Positions 45,247 to 53,540 of a stretch of DNA of 64,000 bases are shown piece by piece (the stretch's first letter is position 1; every line of letters begins with the position of its first letter). The notes under the pieces were generated by a model. It did no database searches. It was not told where the DNA came from and worked only from the letters and a program-made list of their open reading frames with translations. The position numbers were made by a program, and so were the translations under genes. Source of the stretch: Spirochaetaceae bacterium bin103 (GTDB lineage Bacteria; Spirochaetota; Spirochaetia; SZUA-6; Bin103); the NCBI GenBank assembly GCA_002238925.1, contig MPNH01000008.1:51178-115177 (forward strand), in the 5' to 3' direction.

Positions 45247-45468
45247 TCACAATGTGCGTGTCACAGATTGCGGAACTCCTCGATCGTCAACCCGCTCGCC
45301 GCGTGTTTGTTTCTCCGCAACCCACAATTCAGCCAAGTCCTTGGCCGCGGCAACCGCTCCTTCGATCCCCTTACCCTGTGTCGTGAGATCCAACGCGGGA
45401 ATGTGAGCGTAGTAGCAACCCTCGAACCCGGTTTCGTTTACCGCGTCAAGCACCACCGAGTATTGCAT
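45247..45468 (-). CDS. HicB-like antitoxin (orphan)
   Basis: A 73-residue protein of the HicB/UPF0150 family with a partial RNase H-like fold: YSVVLDAVNETGFEGCYYAH then IPALDLTTQGKGIEGAVAAA. HicB proteins neutralise HicA mRNA interferases. No HicA-like gene with the dsRBD fold is adjacent: the genes on either side are a ThuA-like protein and the SDR. It has no DNA-binding tail. It may be an orphan or cooperate with a distant toxin. Base composition is a little lower in GC than the neighbours. Confidence 0.7.
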   Translation of the reverse strand: MQYSVVLDAVNETGFEGCYYAHIPALDLTTQGKGIEGAVAAAKDLAELWVAEKQTRGERVDDRGVPQSVTRTL

Positions 45469-45477
45469 TCGAACAAA

Positions 45478-46155
45478 TTACCGGCGGCGGGCCAGCCATT
45501 CCATGCCCTGCTGGAAGATTCGTTTGAAGCTGGGGTTGGTCCATTCGGTGGCGTCGTGTCCTGATTGCCAGCACAGCACGCGCGAGCGGTCCAGCTGGTG
45601 GCACCACGCCAGCGAGGGGATGTTGCCGGCGTGGTCGTGGGTCAGCAGTACGGTGCTGTCCGGCCCGCAGGCGGGCAGCAGAAACCCTTCGCCGGAAATG
45701 GCGAAGTCCTCGACCCCGGCGGTCACCGGATGGTCCCGACTCTCGACGTGCACGTTCATGTCGATGCGCGGCGTGAACCGGCCCGGCTTCTTCAGGGTGC
45801 GATCGGTCGAGTTGCAGACGCGGTCGAAGGCGGGGCTCTCCGGGAACGACAGCAACGCGTGGTGCCATACGAACCAGCCCTGATCGGTGCTGCCGATCTG
45901 CCGGTTGACGGTATCGATGCGCTCCTGCATGTCGGGGCGCAGGCTCCACACGCCCCACGCCACCATGTGGTAGAACACGAACACGTCGTATTGGTCGGCA
46001 ACCGGCGAGCCGGCCCAGTTGTCGATGTCCTGCAAGTACCAGTCGACGCCTTCGAGCGAATCGAATAGCGCCTTGAAACCCGGCACGTCGTAGCCGTGGC
46101 CGCCGACGACCACGGCCGCCTTGATGTTGCCCGTATTGGGCAGTTCGATCGACAC
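45478..46155 (-). CDS. ThuA-like domain protein
   Basis: A 225-residue protein of the ThuA/trehalose-utilisation fold, a class I glutamine-amidotransferase-like domain. Segments AAVVVGGHGYDVPGF, QYDVFVFYHMVAWGVW and GWFVWHHALLSFPES correspond to the family core; the usual catalytic Cys is not evident. Family members are linked to sugar catabolism (keto-glucosides) but are biochemically poorly defined. It lies 8 bases after the cupin gene in the same direction, so the pair is likely co-transcribed. Confidence 0.82.
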   Translation of the reverse strand: MSIELPNTGNIKAAVVVGGHGYDVPGFKALFDSLEGVDWYLQDIDNWAGSPVADQYDVFVFYHMVAWGVWSLRPDMQERIDTVNRQIGSTDQGWFVWHHALLSFPESPAFDRVCNSTDRTLKKPGRFTPRIDMNVHVESRDHPVTAGVEDFAISGEGFLLPACGPDSTVLLTHDHAGNIPSLAWCHQLDRSRVLCWQSGHDATEWTNPSFKRIFQQGMEWLARRR

Positions 46156-46163
46156 GGCGCCAG

Positions 46164-46700
46164 CTATGCCAGCACGTCCGGAATGACCTGCTGGCCTTCC
46201 GGCAGCGTTTTCATGATGTGGTCGACGCGTCCCTGGTGCCCCTCACCGGCGCGGTGCCCGGACAGCACCATGATGTAGCGCATGCTGCCCGCCTCCCTGG
46301 TAGGCCAGCCACCGTTGTGCCATACGTTGGGCTTCAGCACGTAGGCATCGCCGGCGCGCACGCGGAACGCGATCAGATCCTCGATGCGCGGCTCGTCGTC
46401 GGGGTCGTCCGGCTTGCGGCACGGCGCCATCGGCATCACGTACTCACCCGCCAGACACACGAACAGCTCCTCGGTGTTGAGGTGGCGGTCGAAGCCGTTG
46501 GACGGCTCGGTGCGGGTCGACTCCAGGTAGGAGATGTCGACGTCGGTGCCGGAGCCGATGTTGAAGCCGCTCATCGCCGGCCAGAATTGACTCGGCTTGT
46601 CCGCATCCTTCTCCGGCCAGCTTACCTTGCGGGCCACCTTGGCGAATTCCGGTGCATCGGTGTCCTTCACCGGGATGGTGCGCAGCTTGTCGTTGCCCAT
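46164..46700 (-). CDS. Ureidoglycolate lyase-like cupin
   Basis: A 178-residue cupin related to ureidoglycolate lyase (AllA), which splits ureidoglycolate to glyoxylate and urea. It carries GFDRHLNTEELFVCLAGEYV (His/Glu metal ligands) and FRVRAGDAYVLKPNVWHNGG, the second cupin motif. Wording differs from true AllA, and such proteins are frequent in environmental bacteria beside catabolic genes. Start MGNDKLRT at 46700. The gene opens the leftward run and diverges from the MFS transporter across a 338-base gap. Confidence 0.75.
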   Translation of the reverse strand: MGNDKLRTIPVKDTDAPEFAKVARKVSWPEKDADKPSQFWPAMSGFNIGSGTDVDISYLESTRTEPSNGFDRHLNTEELFVCLAGEYVMPMAPCRKPDDPDDEPRIEDLIAFRVRAGDAYVLKPNVWHNGGWPTREAGSMRYIMVLSGHRAGEGHQGRVDHIMKTLPEGQQVIPDVLA

Positions 46701-47038
46701 GTGTGCTCCCTGTCAGGTGGGGTATGGAATCGCGCCATGGTACCGCATCATCGCTGTGCGGGTCATGCCCGGGAGGGGGTTCGTCAGGTTCGTCGGGAGT
46801 TCGTCGCAGCAGTCCGCTGCACCCGCCAGCGATCGCACAATGGTAATGCCGAAGCAATCCCGCCCGGTGCCTGCACGCCGCGGCTCGGACGTGGTAAGCT
46901 CACGCGCAAGACCCTCTCTCATGGCCGCCCTCCCAACGCCGTCTGCAATCTCTCTCAAGTGCCACGTGTGTCTCGAACGGCGCCGGAGCTTACGCGTGCC
47001 CCAGGTGCGAGCCGCGCGCTGGCGGGACGCGGAATTGA
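46701..47038. other. Divergent intergenic region
   Basis: About 340 bases between the cupin and the MFS gene, which point away from each other. It presumably holds both promoters. I see no gene, stem-loop or repeat worth naming, apart from three nearby TTCGTC words (about 46779-46805). Confidence 0.5.
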
Positions 47039-48286
47039 TTGGCTAACCGGTTGGCGGTAGCCGAACGATTGCGCGCCACGGGACGGCGCGCGCGCAACAG
47101 TACGTTCGCGTCGTTGGCGGTGCGGGATTTCCGCCTGCTGTGGTTCGGCCTGCTGATTCTGTTCGGCGGATCGCAGATCCGCATGGTGGCGTCCGGCTAC
47201 CTGGCCTACGACCTGACCAGCTCGCCGCTCCTGCTCAGCTTCGTGGCGGTCGGCTACGCCGTGCCGATGCTGTCGCTGGCGCTGATCGGCGGTGCGGTGG
47301 CGGACCGGTTCGACCGCCGCCGGCTGGTGCAGGTGGCGCAGGCGATGTTCTCGGTGGTGGCGCTGGCGGTAGGGCTGGCGATTCAGTTCGGAGAGGTGAC
47401 CTGGGTGCACCTGCTCGGGTCGTCGGCGCTGCAGGGCATGCTGTGGGCGCTGCTGGTGCCGGCGCGGCAGGCGATGATTCCGGGCCTGGTGGGGCGCCGG
47501 TTGACGACCAACGCGCTGTCCCTCATGGCGGCGGGCTTCAGCCTGACCACGCTGGTCGGGCCGGCCGTCGGTGGCTGGTTGTACGGTGTGTTCGGCCCCG
47601 CCGTTACCTACTACGTGGTGGCGGCGATGGGCATCGGTGCGGTGTGGATGACCGGGCGCATCACCACGAAGTACGTGCCGGCCGTCGGCGGCACGCAGCA
47701 AGCCGCGATCCGGCAGGGACTGACCTACATTCGCGGCCAGCCCGATATCGTCATGCTGTTCGTGATCTCGGTGGTATACGCGCTGGTGGCGATGCCGTTC
47801 CGCCTCATCCTGCCGGTGTTCGTGGTCGACCTGTACCAGCAGGGTCCGGAGATACTTGGCCTGCTGGTCACCGCGATGGGGGTGGGTTCGGTCGGTGCGG
47901 CGGTGGTGGTGGCCAACGTGGGGCCGGGCCGGCGCGGGTTGATTCTGATCGGTGGCGCGATCGTGGCCAGCGCGGCGATCCTGGTGATGTCGGGACTGGC
48001 GGTACTGTGGGTCGGGTTGGCGTGCATGCTGGTGCTCGGCATCGGCGACGCCATCCGCAAGGCGCTCAACCAGGCGGTGATGCTGGAAATTGCCGACGAG
48101 GAATACCACGGGCGGGTGGCAAGCGTGTTCATGATTTCTTTCGGCCTGGTGCCGCTGGGCGCTCTGCCCGCCGGCGCCTTGGCGGAGGCGTTCGGCGGCC
48201 AGGTGGCAGGCGCAATCATGGGAGGCTTCATGCTGCTGGTGTCGCTCATCCTGCTGACCAACCGGCGCCTGCAGACACTGCGCTGA
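47039..48286 (+). CDS. MFS transporter (EntS/DHA3-like)
   Basis: A 415-residue major facilitator protein with about 12 hydrophobic helices. It starts ASLAVRDFRLLWFGLLILFG and has the MFS motif A loop GGAVADRFDRRRLVQ between helices 2 and 3. Pairs such as GPAVGGWLYGVFGP and GDAIRKALNQAVM are typical of EntS and macrolide-type exporters. Substrate unknown; export of a small molecule is the usual role. TTG start at 47039 is weakly supported, because no Shine-Dalgarno is seen. Confidence 0.87.
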   Translation: MANRLAVAERLRATGRRARNSTFASLAVRDFRLLWFGLLILFGGSQIRMVASGYLAYDLTSSPLLLSFVAVGYAVPMLSLALIGGAVADRFDRRRLVQVAQAMFSVVALAVGLAIQFGEVTWVHLLGSSALQGMLWALLVPARQAMIPGLVGRRLTTNALSLMAAGFSLTTLVGPAVGGWLYGVFGPAVTYYVVAAMGIGAVWMTGRITTKYVPAVGGTQQAAIRQGLTYIRGQPDIVMLFVISVVYALVAMPFRLILPVFVVDLYQQGPEILGLLVTAMGVGSVGAAVVVANVGPGRRGLILIGGAIVASAAILVMSGLAVLWVGLACMLVLGIGDAIRKALNQAVMLEIADEEYHGRVASVFMISFGLVPLGALPAGALAEAFGGQVAGAIMGGFMLLVSLILLTNRRLQTLR

Positions 48287-48299
48287 CGGGCGCTGACGC

Positions 48300-48328
48300 T
48301 TGGCGCGGGGGACGAAAACCGCTACTCT
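48300..48328 (+). promoter_or_regulatory. Sigma-70-like promoter before the DUF6941-like gene
   Basis: TTGGCG at 48300-48305, a 17-base spacer, then TACTCT at 48323-48328. Seventeen bases remain to the ATG at 48346. Confidence 0.45.
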
Positions 48329-48345
48329 GCGGTAGCACGACGATC

Positions 48346-48768
48346 ATGTACGAGTTGGTAGTTCACGCACTGCTGTGTTGTGACCGGATCATCACCGAAG
48401 ACAACGGCAAGAAGGGGTTGGTTGGTGTGTTCCAGTCCTTCCAGTTTGCCGGTATGCCGTCGCCGGGCGTGTCCTGGTTCATTTATGGCTCGCTCGGCAG
48501 CGTTTCGCGCGGCACCCACGAGTTCAGCGTTACCGTGACCCACGGCCAGTCCTCGCAGGAGGTGGTGACCCGCAGCGGCGAGATCCACGTGGCCAGCGAG
48601 CGGGAGGACGTGGAGCTGGTGCTGCCGGTCACCTGCAAATTCAACCACTTCGGCGCCTACGTGATTACGCTGGAAGTGGGCGACGAGTTGGTCGCCAGCC
48701 GCATTCTACGGGTGATATCGTCTTCGTCGTCAAAGCCGGTCCGGCGCAGCAACGGGGCATCCGGATAG
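48346..48768 (+). CDS. Conserved hypothetical protein (DUF6941-like)
   Basis: A 140-residue soluble protein, beta-rich. Its opening VVHALLCCDRIITEDNGKKG then LVGVF resembles a small family of conserved hypotheticals (DUF6941) with a beta-sandwich pattern: FSVTVTHGQSSQ, LVLPVTCKFNHFGAYVITLEV and a Ser-rich tail after ILRVIS. Family members are widespread but functionally unknown. It has its own promoter-like sequence and converges on the MFS gene to the right. Confidence 0.6.
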   Translation: MYELVVHALLCCDRIITEDNGKKGLVGVFQSFQFAGMPSPGVSWFIYGSLGSVSRGTHEFSVTVTHGQSSQEVVTRSGEIHVASEREDVELVLPVTCKFNHFGAYVITLEVGDELVASRILRVISSSSSKPVRRSNGASG

Positions 48769-48779
48769 CGCTGCCGGCA

Positions 48780-50012
48780 TCACGGCCGCGAGCGGTCGAT
48801 GGCCCGGGTCCTGAGTACGGTCGCGAATGCGATCCCGATCAGCAGCAGCGTGAGCAGGACGTACAGCAGGAATCCTCGCCGAATGCCGATTTGCTGCGCC
48901 ACGGCGGCTATCGGAAGCGGGAACACCAGCGCCCCGATTCCCCCGCCGCTGGAGGCGAGCCCCACCGCTACGCTCTGCCGGCGCGCCGGAACGTAGCGGC
49001 CGACGATCGACATCACCAGGGGGTAGATGCAGGAGAAGCCGAACCCGCCCGCCACGAAGCCGGCCGCCGCGGCAACCGGTCCGCCGGCTGCAACCGCCAC
49101 GATCAGGCCGGCGGCCGCGACGGCGGCGAGCGTGAGGATGGCGAGCGCGGAGTTGGTACCAGTGTAGAAGAACGCGAGCAGCAGGCGTCCGGCCAGGATG
49201 CCACCCCAGAACAGCGTGACCAGGAACGCTCCCTGCGCAGGCGTGCTGCCAAGCACGCTCACGAAGTACTCGGCGATCCACCCCGATACTCCCACCTCGG
49301 CGCCGACGTAGATGAACAACAGGGCAACGCAAAGTCCCACCAGCAGGTGGTCGAGCGGCAGTTCGGCGACTCCGCTGCCACCGGCGCTCGCAGTGTTCCC
49401 ACGGCGGGGAGGCGGGAGAGGCTCTTCGAGGCGTTGGAACGGCAGCAGCGCCATCCACACGGCGGCCAGCGCGGCACCGGCGGCGATGATCCGAAACACC
49501 ACCTGCCACGGTGCTCCTACGTCCAGCAGCCGCGACGCCGCCAGCGGGCCGAGCATGCCGCCGACCGAAAACGCCGCGTGCAGCAGGTTCATGAGCTGGC
49601 TGCGCCCGTCGCGTTCCATGCGTACCGCGCCATAGTTCAGCACCACCTCCACGCAGCCGCTGCCGACGCCGATAACCACGTACAGCAGCACGTTGACGAG
49701 CAGCGAGGGGGTCGCACCGAACAGCGCCAGCGCGCAGGCATTCAGTGTCATGCCGATGACCGCCGTCACGCGCAGGCCGATCCGGTGCACCACGAACCCG
49801 CTGACGAACGTGGCGCCGAAATAGCCGATCGACCCGGCCGCCATCACCGATGCCGCGGCGGTGTAGCTCCAGTCGAAGGAGCGGATCATCTGGGGAAGGA
49901 CGGCACCGGTCACGGTGAAGTTGGCGCCGAACAGGAGGCTGATCGTCAACAGTCCGCCGTATACGGAGCGATATTGCGCCGGCACGCGCGGAAGACGATT
50001 GAGGATGGTCAT
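48780..50012 (-). CDS. MFS transporter (FucP/YfkF-like)
   Basis: A 410-residue major facilitator protein with twelve hydrophobic stretches. N-terminal helices include LLTISLLFGANFTVTGAVLP. A conserved VEVVLNYGAVRMERDGRSQ segment then LLHAAFSVGGMLGP is characteristic of sugar-permease-like MFS proteins. Substrate undetermined. Start at 50012 (MTILNRLP) is chosen because the upstream extension is polar and unlike the family. The gene diverges from the aldo/keto reductase 74 bases away. Confidence 0.87.
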   Translation of the reverse strand: MTILNRLPRVPAQYRSVYGGLLTISLLFGANFTVTGAVLPQMIRSFDWSYTAAASVMAAGSIGYFGATFVSGFVVHRIGLRVTAVIGMTLNACALALFGATPSLLVNVLLYVVIGVGSGCVEVVLNYGAVRMERDGRSQLMNLLHAAFSVGGMLGPLAASRLLDVGAPWQVVFRIIAAGAALAAVWMALLPFQRLEEPLPPPRRGNTASAGGSGVAELPLDHLLVGLCVALLFIYVGAEVGVSGWIAEYFVSVLGSTPAQGAFLVTLFWGGILAGRLLLAFFYTGTNSALAILTLAAVAAAGLIVAVAAGGPVAAAAGFVAGGFGFSCIYPLVMSIVGRYVPARRQSVAVGLASSGGGIGALVFPLPIAAVAQQIGIRRGFLLYVLLTLLLIGIAFATVLRTRAIDRSRP

Positions 50013-50085
50013 GGGAGGCGGGCAACCGTACCACGCATGCGCGTTCCGGGTGTCATTGCGCGGGGCTTGTGATACGGTGCCGCCC

Positions 50086-51173
50086 GTGAAACAGGACAGC
50101 GAAGCAGCAGCGGACGTGCCGGCCCACGGATTGCTGCCGCGCAGGAAATTGGGCCGTACCGGCCTGGAGGTCACCGTGCTGGGACTGGGTGGCGCGTTCT
50201 TGGGCGAGGCACGCGATCGCGGCAACCCGGCTGGCGAGCGGGCAGAGATCGCCACGGCCACCGTGCGTGCCGCGGTGGAGTTCGGGATCAACTATATCGA
50301 CACCTCGCCGCTGTACCAGGACGAGGTGGCCGAGCGCAGCCTGGGAGTCGCGCTCGGCGGGCTGAGCGAGGAACAGCGTGACGAGGTGCGGGTTTCCACC
50401 AAAGTGGGCACTCGTTCCGGGATGATTTGGCGTTACGACAACGAGGCGGTGCGCAGGTCATTCGCGATCAGTCAGGAGGCGCTCGGGCGGGAATATCTCG
50501 ACATCGTGTTCGTGCACGATCCCGCCTCCGAGGAGCACATGGACCAGATTCTGGGGGCGGGCGGCGCCGCCGAGGCGGTCGAAGAACTCAAGGCCGAGGG
50601 TGCGGTCGGCGCGCTCGGTCTCGGCGTACGCAACCATCACTGGCACCGGCGCTGCATCGAGGATGGCCGCTTCGACGTGGTACTGCTGCCGTACGACTAC
50701 AGTCCGGTGCGCGACAGTGCCCGTTCGCTGATCGAGCTGGCGCGGCAACACGATGTCGGCGTGGTAAGCGCGTCCCCCTATCTGCGCGGTCTGCTCGCCG
50801 GCCCCGACCCGGCGGAGCAGGCGCGCCTTGGCAGCCAGGAGCCGCAGGACACCGAGCGCGCGGCCGCCGTGTACGCCTGGTGCCGGGAACGCGGCGTCGA
50901 TGCGGGCGCCCTGGCGGTGCAATTCAGCACGCGGAACACCGGCATCGGATCGACGCTGGTCGGCAGCCGCCATCCGGGCGAGGTAACGGCCAGCTTCCCG
51001 CGCGCCCCGGCCTCGGAGCGCCGCTGGGCGGCGGCCGCCACCCGGGCGAGATAACGGCCAGCTTCCGGCACGCCACGGCCGCGTTGCCGGAGGGTATCTG
51101 GGACGAGTTCGAGGCCGCCGCGGCACGGTTTCCGGCGGCGGCGCCGCGCGGCGAAACCGGCATCGCCGAATGA
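50086..51173 (+). pseudogene. Aldo/keto reductase frameshifted by a 68-bp duplication
   Basis: A COG0667-type aldo/keto reductase: RKLGRTGLEVTVLGLGGAFL, then YIDTSPLYQDE (Asp/Tyr), STKVGTRSG (Lys) and VFVHDPASE (His). The core is intact up to GSTLVGSRHPGEVTASF. There a 68-base repeat shifts frame and a TAA follows at 51052-51054. The proper C-terminus (ATAALPEGIWDEFEAAAARF) continues in another frame to 51173. Removing one period gives 339 residues, normal length. The shortened product lacks only about 45 residues and might still fold. GTG start. Confidence 0.85.
50966..51067. repeat. Frame-shifting direct duplication in aldo/keto reductase
   Basis: Thirty-four bases at 50966-50999 recur at 51034-51067 with three mismatches, offset 68 bases, with a 34-base G/C-rich spacer. 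Confidence 0.9.
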
Positions 51174-52201
51174 CGAGCCGGCTCGTGCTTCCCGAACGGA
51201 ACCGCGTCGGCACCACCGTGGTCGGCAGCTATCCCATTCCCGCTTGGCTGGCGGCCTTGCCGAGCGCTCCCAACCTCGCCGACGCCCTGCTGGTGGTGCT
51301 CAAGACCCAGGAGATGGCCGGCATTGACCTGCTGTCCGACGGCGAATTCTCCCGCTTCGACGTGAACCACCCCGACACCAACGGCATGATCGACTACTTC
51401 GTGGCGCCGATGGACGGCATAGCGACCGGCCTCACACGGGCTGAGCTGGCCGCGTTTCGAAGCCTCCAGGGCATGCAGTTTCGCAGCGCCCCGGCCGGCG
51501 TGGTACGCGCCGCGGTGGGTGAAGGAAGCCTCAACCTGCCGGCGGCCTGGGACCTGGTGCGCGGTCTTTCCGAGCGGCCGCTCAAATTCACGGTCACCTC
51601 CCCCTATATGCTGGCCCGCACCCTGCTCGACCGCCACTACGGCGACCTGCGCGCGCTCGCGGCGGCGCTGGCGGAGGTGTTGCGCACCCAGGTGGCGGAG
51701 ATCGACGCCGCGGTGGTCCAGGTCGACGAGGCCAACCTGACCGGCAATCCCGAGGACGCCGCCTGGGCGCATGAGCCGATCAACACGGTGCTGTCCGGCG
51801 TGCGCGGCGAGCGCGCCCTGCACCTTTGCTTCGGCAACTATGGCGGCCAGAGCATTCAGCGCGGCGAGTGGCGCGCCCTGCTCGGTTTTCTGAATGCCCT
51901 TGACGTCGACCACCTGGTGTTGGAGTTCGCACGCCGCGGCTACGACGAGCTGGAGCTGTTCACCGATCTGCGTCCGGAAATTGCGCTTGGGGTCGGAGTG
52001 GTCGATATAAAGGACAACGCCGTGGAAAGTCCCGATCTGATCGCCTCCCGCATCGAACAAGCCGTGCAGGTGCTGGGCGCCGAGCGCATCCGCTGGGTGC
52101 ATCCCGACTGCGGCTTCTGGATGCTCCCGCGCAGCGTGGCGGACCGCAAGCTGCACGCCCTGGCGGCGGGCCGCGATCGGTTCGAGGGACGCGGCGCGTA
52201 G
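51170..52201 (+). CDS. MetE C-terminal-like (cobalamin-independent methionine synthase family) methyltransferase
   Basis: A 343-residue TIM-barrel protein of the UROD/MetE-like superfamily. It begins VGTTVVGSYPIPAWL and has DLLSDGEFSRFD and the zinc-ligand positions HLCFGNYGGQ (His and Cys) and WVHPDCGFWMLP (Cys). Full MetE has two barrels; single-barrel relatives transfer methyl or alkyl groups from varied donors, including epoxyalkane:coenzyme M transferase. The ATG overlaps the aldo/keto reductase stop (ATGA), a sign that both genes once formed a coupled unit. Confidence 0.85.
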   Translation: MTSRLVLPERNRVGTTVVGSYPIPAWLAALPSAPNLADALLVVLKTQEMAGIDLLSDGEFSRFDVNHPDTNGMIDYFVAPMDGIATGLTRAELAAFRSLQGMQFRSAPAGVVRAAVGEGSLNLPAAWDLVRGLSERPLKFTVTSPYMLARTLLDRHYGDLRALAAALAEVLRTQVAEIDAAVVQVDEANLTGNPEDAAWAHEPINTVLSGVRGERALHLCFGNYGGQSIQRGEWRALLGFLNALDVDHLVLEFARRGYDELELFTDLRPEIALGVGVVDIKDNAVESPDLIASRIEQAVQVLGAERIRWVHPDCGFWMLPRSVADRKLHALAAGRDRFEGRGA

Positions 52202-52275
52202 CTGCCGGACGCCGGGGCTTCGTGCTGCGGCGGTGCATGATTACCTTGTAGGCGGTACGGGGAAGAGGAGCAGCA

Positions 52276-52665
52276 ATGACAGCGTTGGATGGAGTGGTCG
52301 ATTTCGACAAGGCAGGCGGCATGGTGCCGGTCATCGCGCAGGATGACGAAGATGGCGAGGTGCTGATGATGGCGTACATGAATCGCGAGGCGCTCGCCGA
52401 GACGCTGCGCACCGGCCGCGTCTGCTACTTCTCGCGCAGCCGCAACAAGCTGTGGCGCAAGGGCGAGGAGAGCGGCAACGTGCAGGAGTTGCGCGGCCTG
52501 TACGTCGATTGCGACGGCGACACCATCCTGGTAAAGGTACGGCAGATTGGCGGTGCCGCCTGCCATGAAGGCTACCGCAGCTGTTTTTTCCGGCACGTGG
52601 CCGACGGTGAGTTGCATGTGGTCGCGGAGCGGGTATTCGACCCCGAAGAGGTGTACAGCCAATGA
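52276..52665 (+). CDS. hisI: Phosphoribosyl-AMP cyclohydrolase
   Basis: Opens the purine ring of PR-AMP in step three of histidine synthesis. The 129-residue single-domain protein keeps [12 protein letters not shown], the metal site [13 protein letters not shown] and the Zn-binding Cys pair in [11 protein letters not shown]. It lacks a HisE domain, so PR-ATP pyrophosphohydrolase must come from elsewhere. AGAGGAG precedes the ATG. hisG overlaps its stop by four bases, so the two are coupled. Confidence 0.95.
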   Translation: MTALDGVVDFDKAGGMVPVIAQDDEDGEVLMMAYMNREALAETLRTGRVCYFSRSRNKLWRKGEESGNVQELRGLYVDCDGDTILVKVRQIGGAACHEGYRSCFFRHVADGELHVVAERVFDPEEVYSQ

Positions 52666-53540
52666 GCTCGCGGGTACTGAAGTTCGGCATCCCGGCGGGC
52701 AGCCTGCAGGACGCCACCGCCGAGTTGTTTCAGCAGGCAGGCTACCGCATCACCTTCCGGTCGCGCTCCTACTATCCGGAGATCGACGACCCGGAGATCG
52801 AGTGCATCCTGATCCGCGCCCAGGAGATGGCGCGCTACGTCCAGGATGGCGTCATGGACGCGGGGCTGACCGGGCACGACTGGATCGTGGAGAACCGCGC
52901 CGAGGTGGTGGAAGTCGCCGAGCTGGTATTCTCCAAGGTGAGCCGGCGCCCGGTGCGCTGGGTGCTGGCGGTGCCGGAGGACTCGCCGGTGCAGAGCGCG
53001 CGCGACCTGCAGGGCAAGCACATCGCCACCGAGGCGGTGAACCTCACCACCGACTACCTGAAGCGGCACGGCGTGGAGGCGTACGTGGAGTTCTCCTGGG
53101 GCGCCACGGAAGTGAAACCGCCGCGCCTCGCGGATGCCATCGTGGAGATTACCGAGACCGGCAGTTCGCTGCGCGCCAACAACCTGCGCATCGTGGACAC
53201 GATCGTGGAGAGTACGCCGCGCCTGATCGCCAACGAAACGGCGTGGCAGGATGACTGGAAGCGGCGCAAGATCAACAACATCACGCTGATGCTGCGCGGC
53301 GCCATGGCAGCCGAGGGCAAGGTGGGGTTGATGATGAATGTGCCCCAGGACAAGGTGGACGGCGTGGTGGCGGTCCTCCCGGCCCTGCAGAAGCCGACCC
53401 TGTCCGGCCTGGTGAACGGCGACTGGATCGCGGTGAACACGGTGATCGACGAGGCGGTGGTGCGCGACATCATCCCGCGCCTCAAGGAGGCCGGTGCGAG
53501 CGGCATCGTCGAGTACTCGCTCACCAAGATTATCGAATAG
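52662..53540 (+). CDS. hisG: ATP phosphoribosyltransferase, long form
   Basis: Joins ATP and PRPP in the first committed step of histidine synthesis. The 292-residue length and C-terminal regulatory domain (about 215-290; [20 protein letters not shown]) mark the hexameric long form, which senses histidine itself and needs no HisZ. Catalytic segments include [30 protein letters not shown] and the PRPP loop [14 protein letters not shown]. The start overlaps hisI (ATGA). Its last 11 bases overlap the end of the convergent IlvD-family gene. No other his genes are near. Confidence 0.95.
   Translation: MSSRVLKFGIPAGSLQDATAELFQQAGYRITFRSRSYYPEIDDPEIECILIRAQEMARYVQDGVMDAGLTGHDWIVENRAEVVEVAELVFSKVSRRPVRWVLAVPEDSPVQSARDLQGKHIATEAVNLTTDYLKRHGVEAYVEFSWGATEVKPPRLADAIVEITETGSSLRANNLRIVDTIVESTPRLIANETAWQDDWKRRKINNITLMLRGAMAAEGKVGLMMNVPQDKVDGVVAVLPALQKPTLSGLVNGDWIAVNTVIDEAVVRDIIPRLKEAGASGIVEYSLTKIIE

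Noticed and set aside
45478..46155. Gene next to the HicB-like protein as a HicA toxin
   Set aside because: It is 225 residues with a ThuA-like fold; HicA is about 60-80 residues with a conserved Gly-His pattern.
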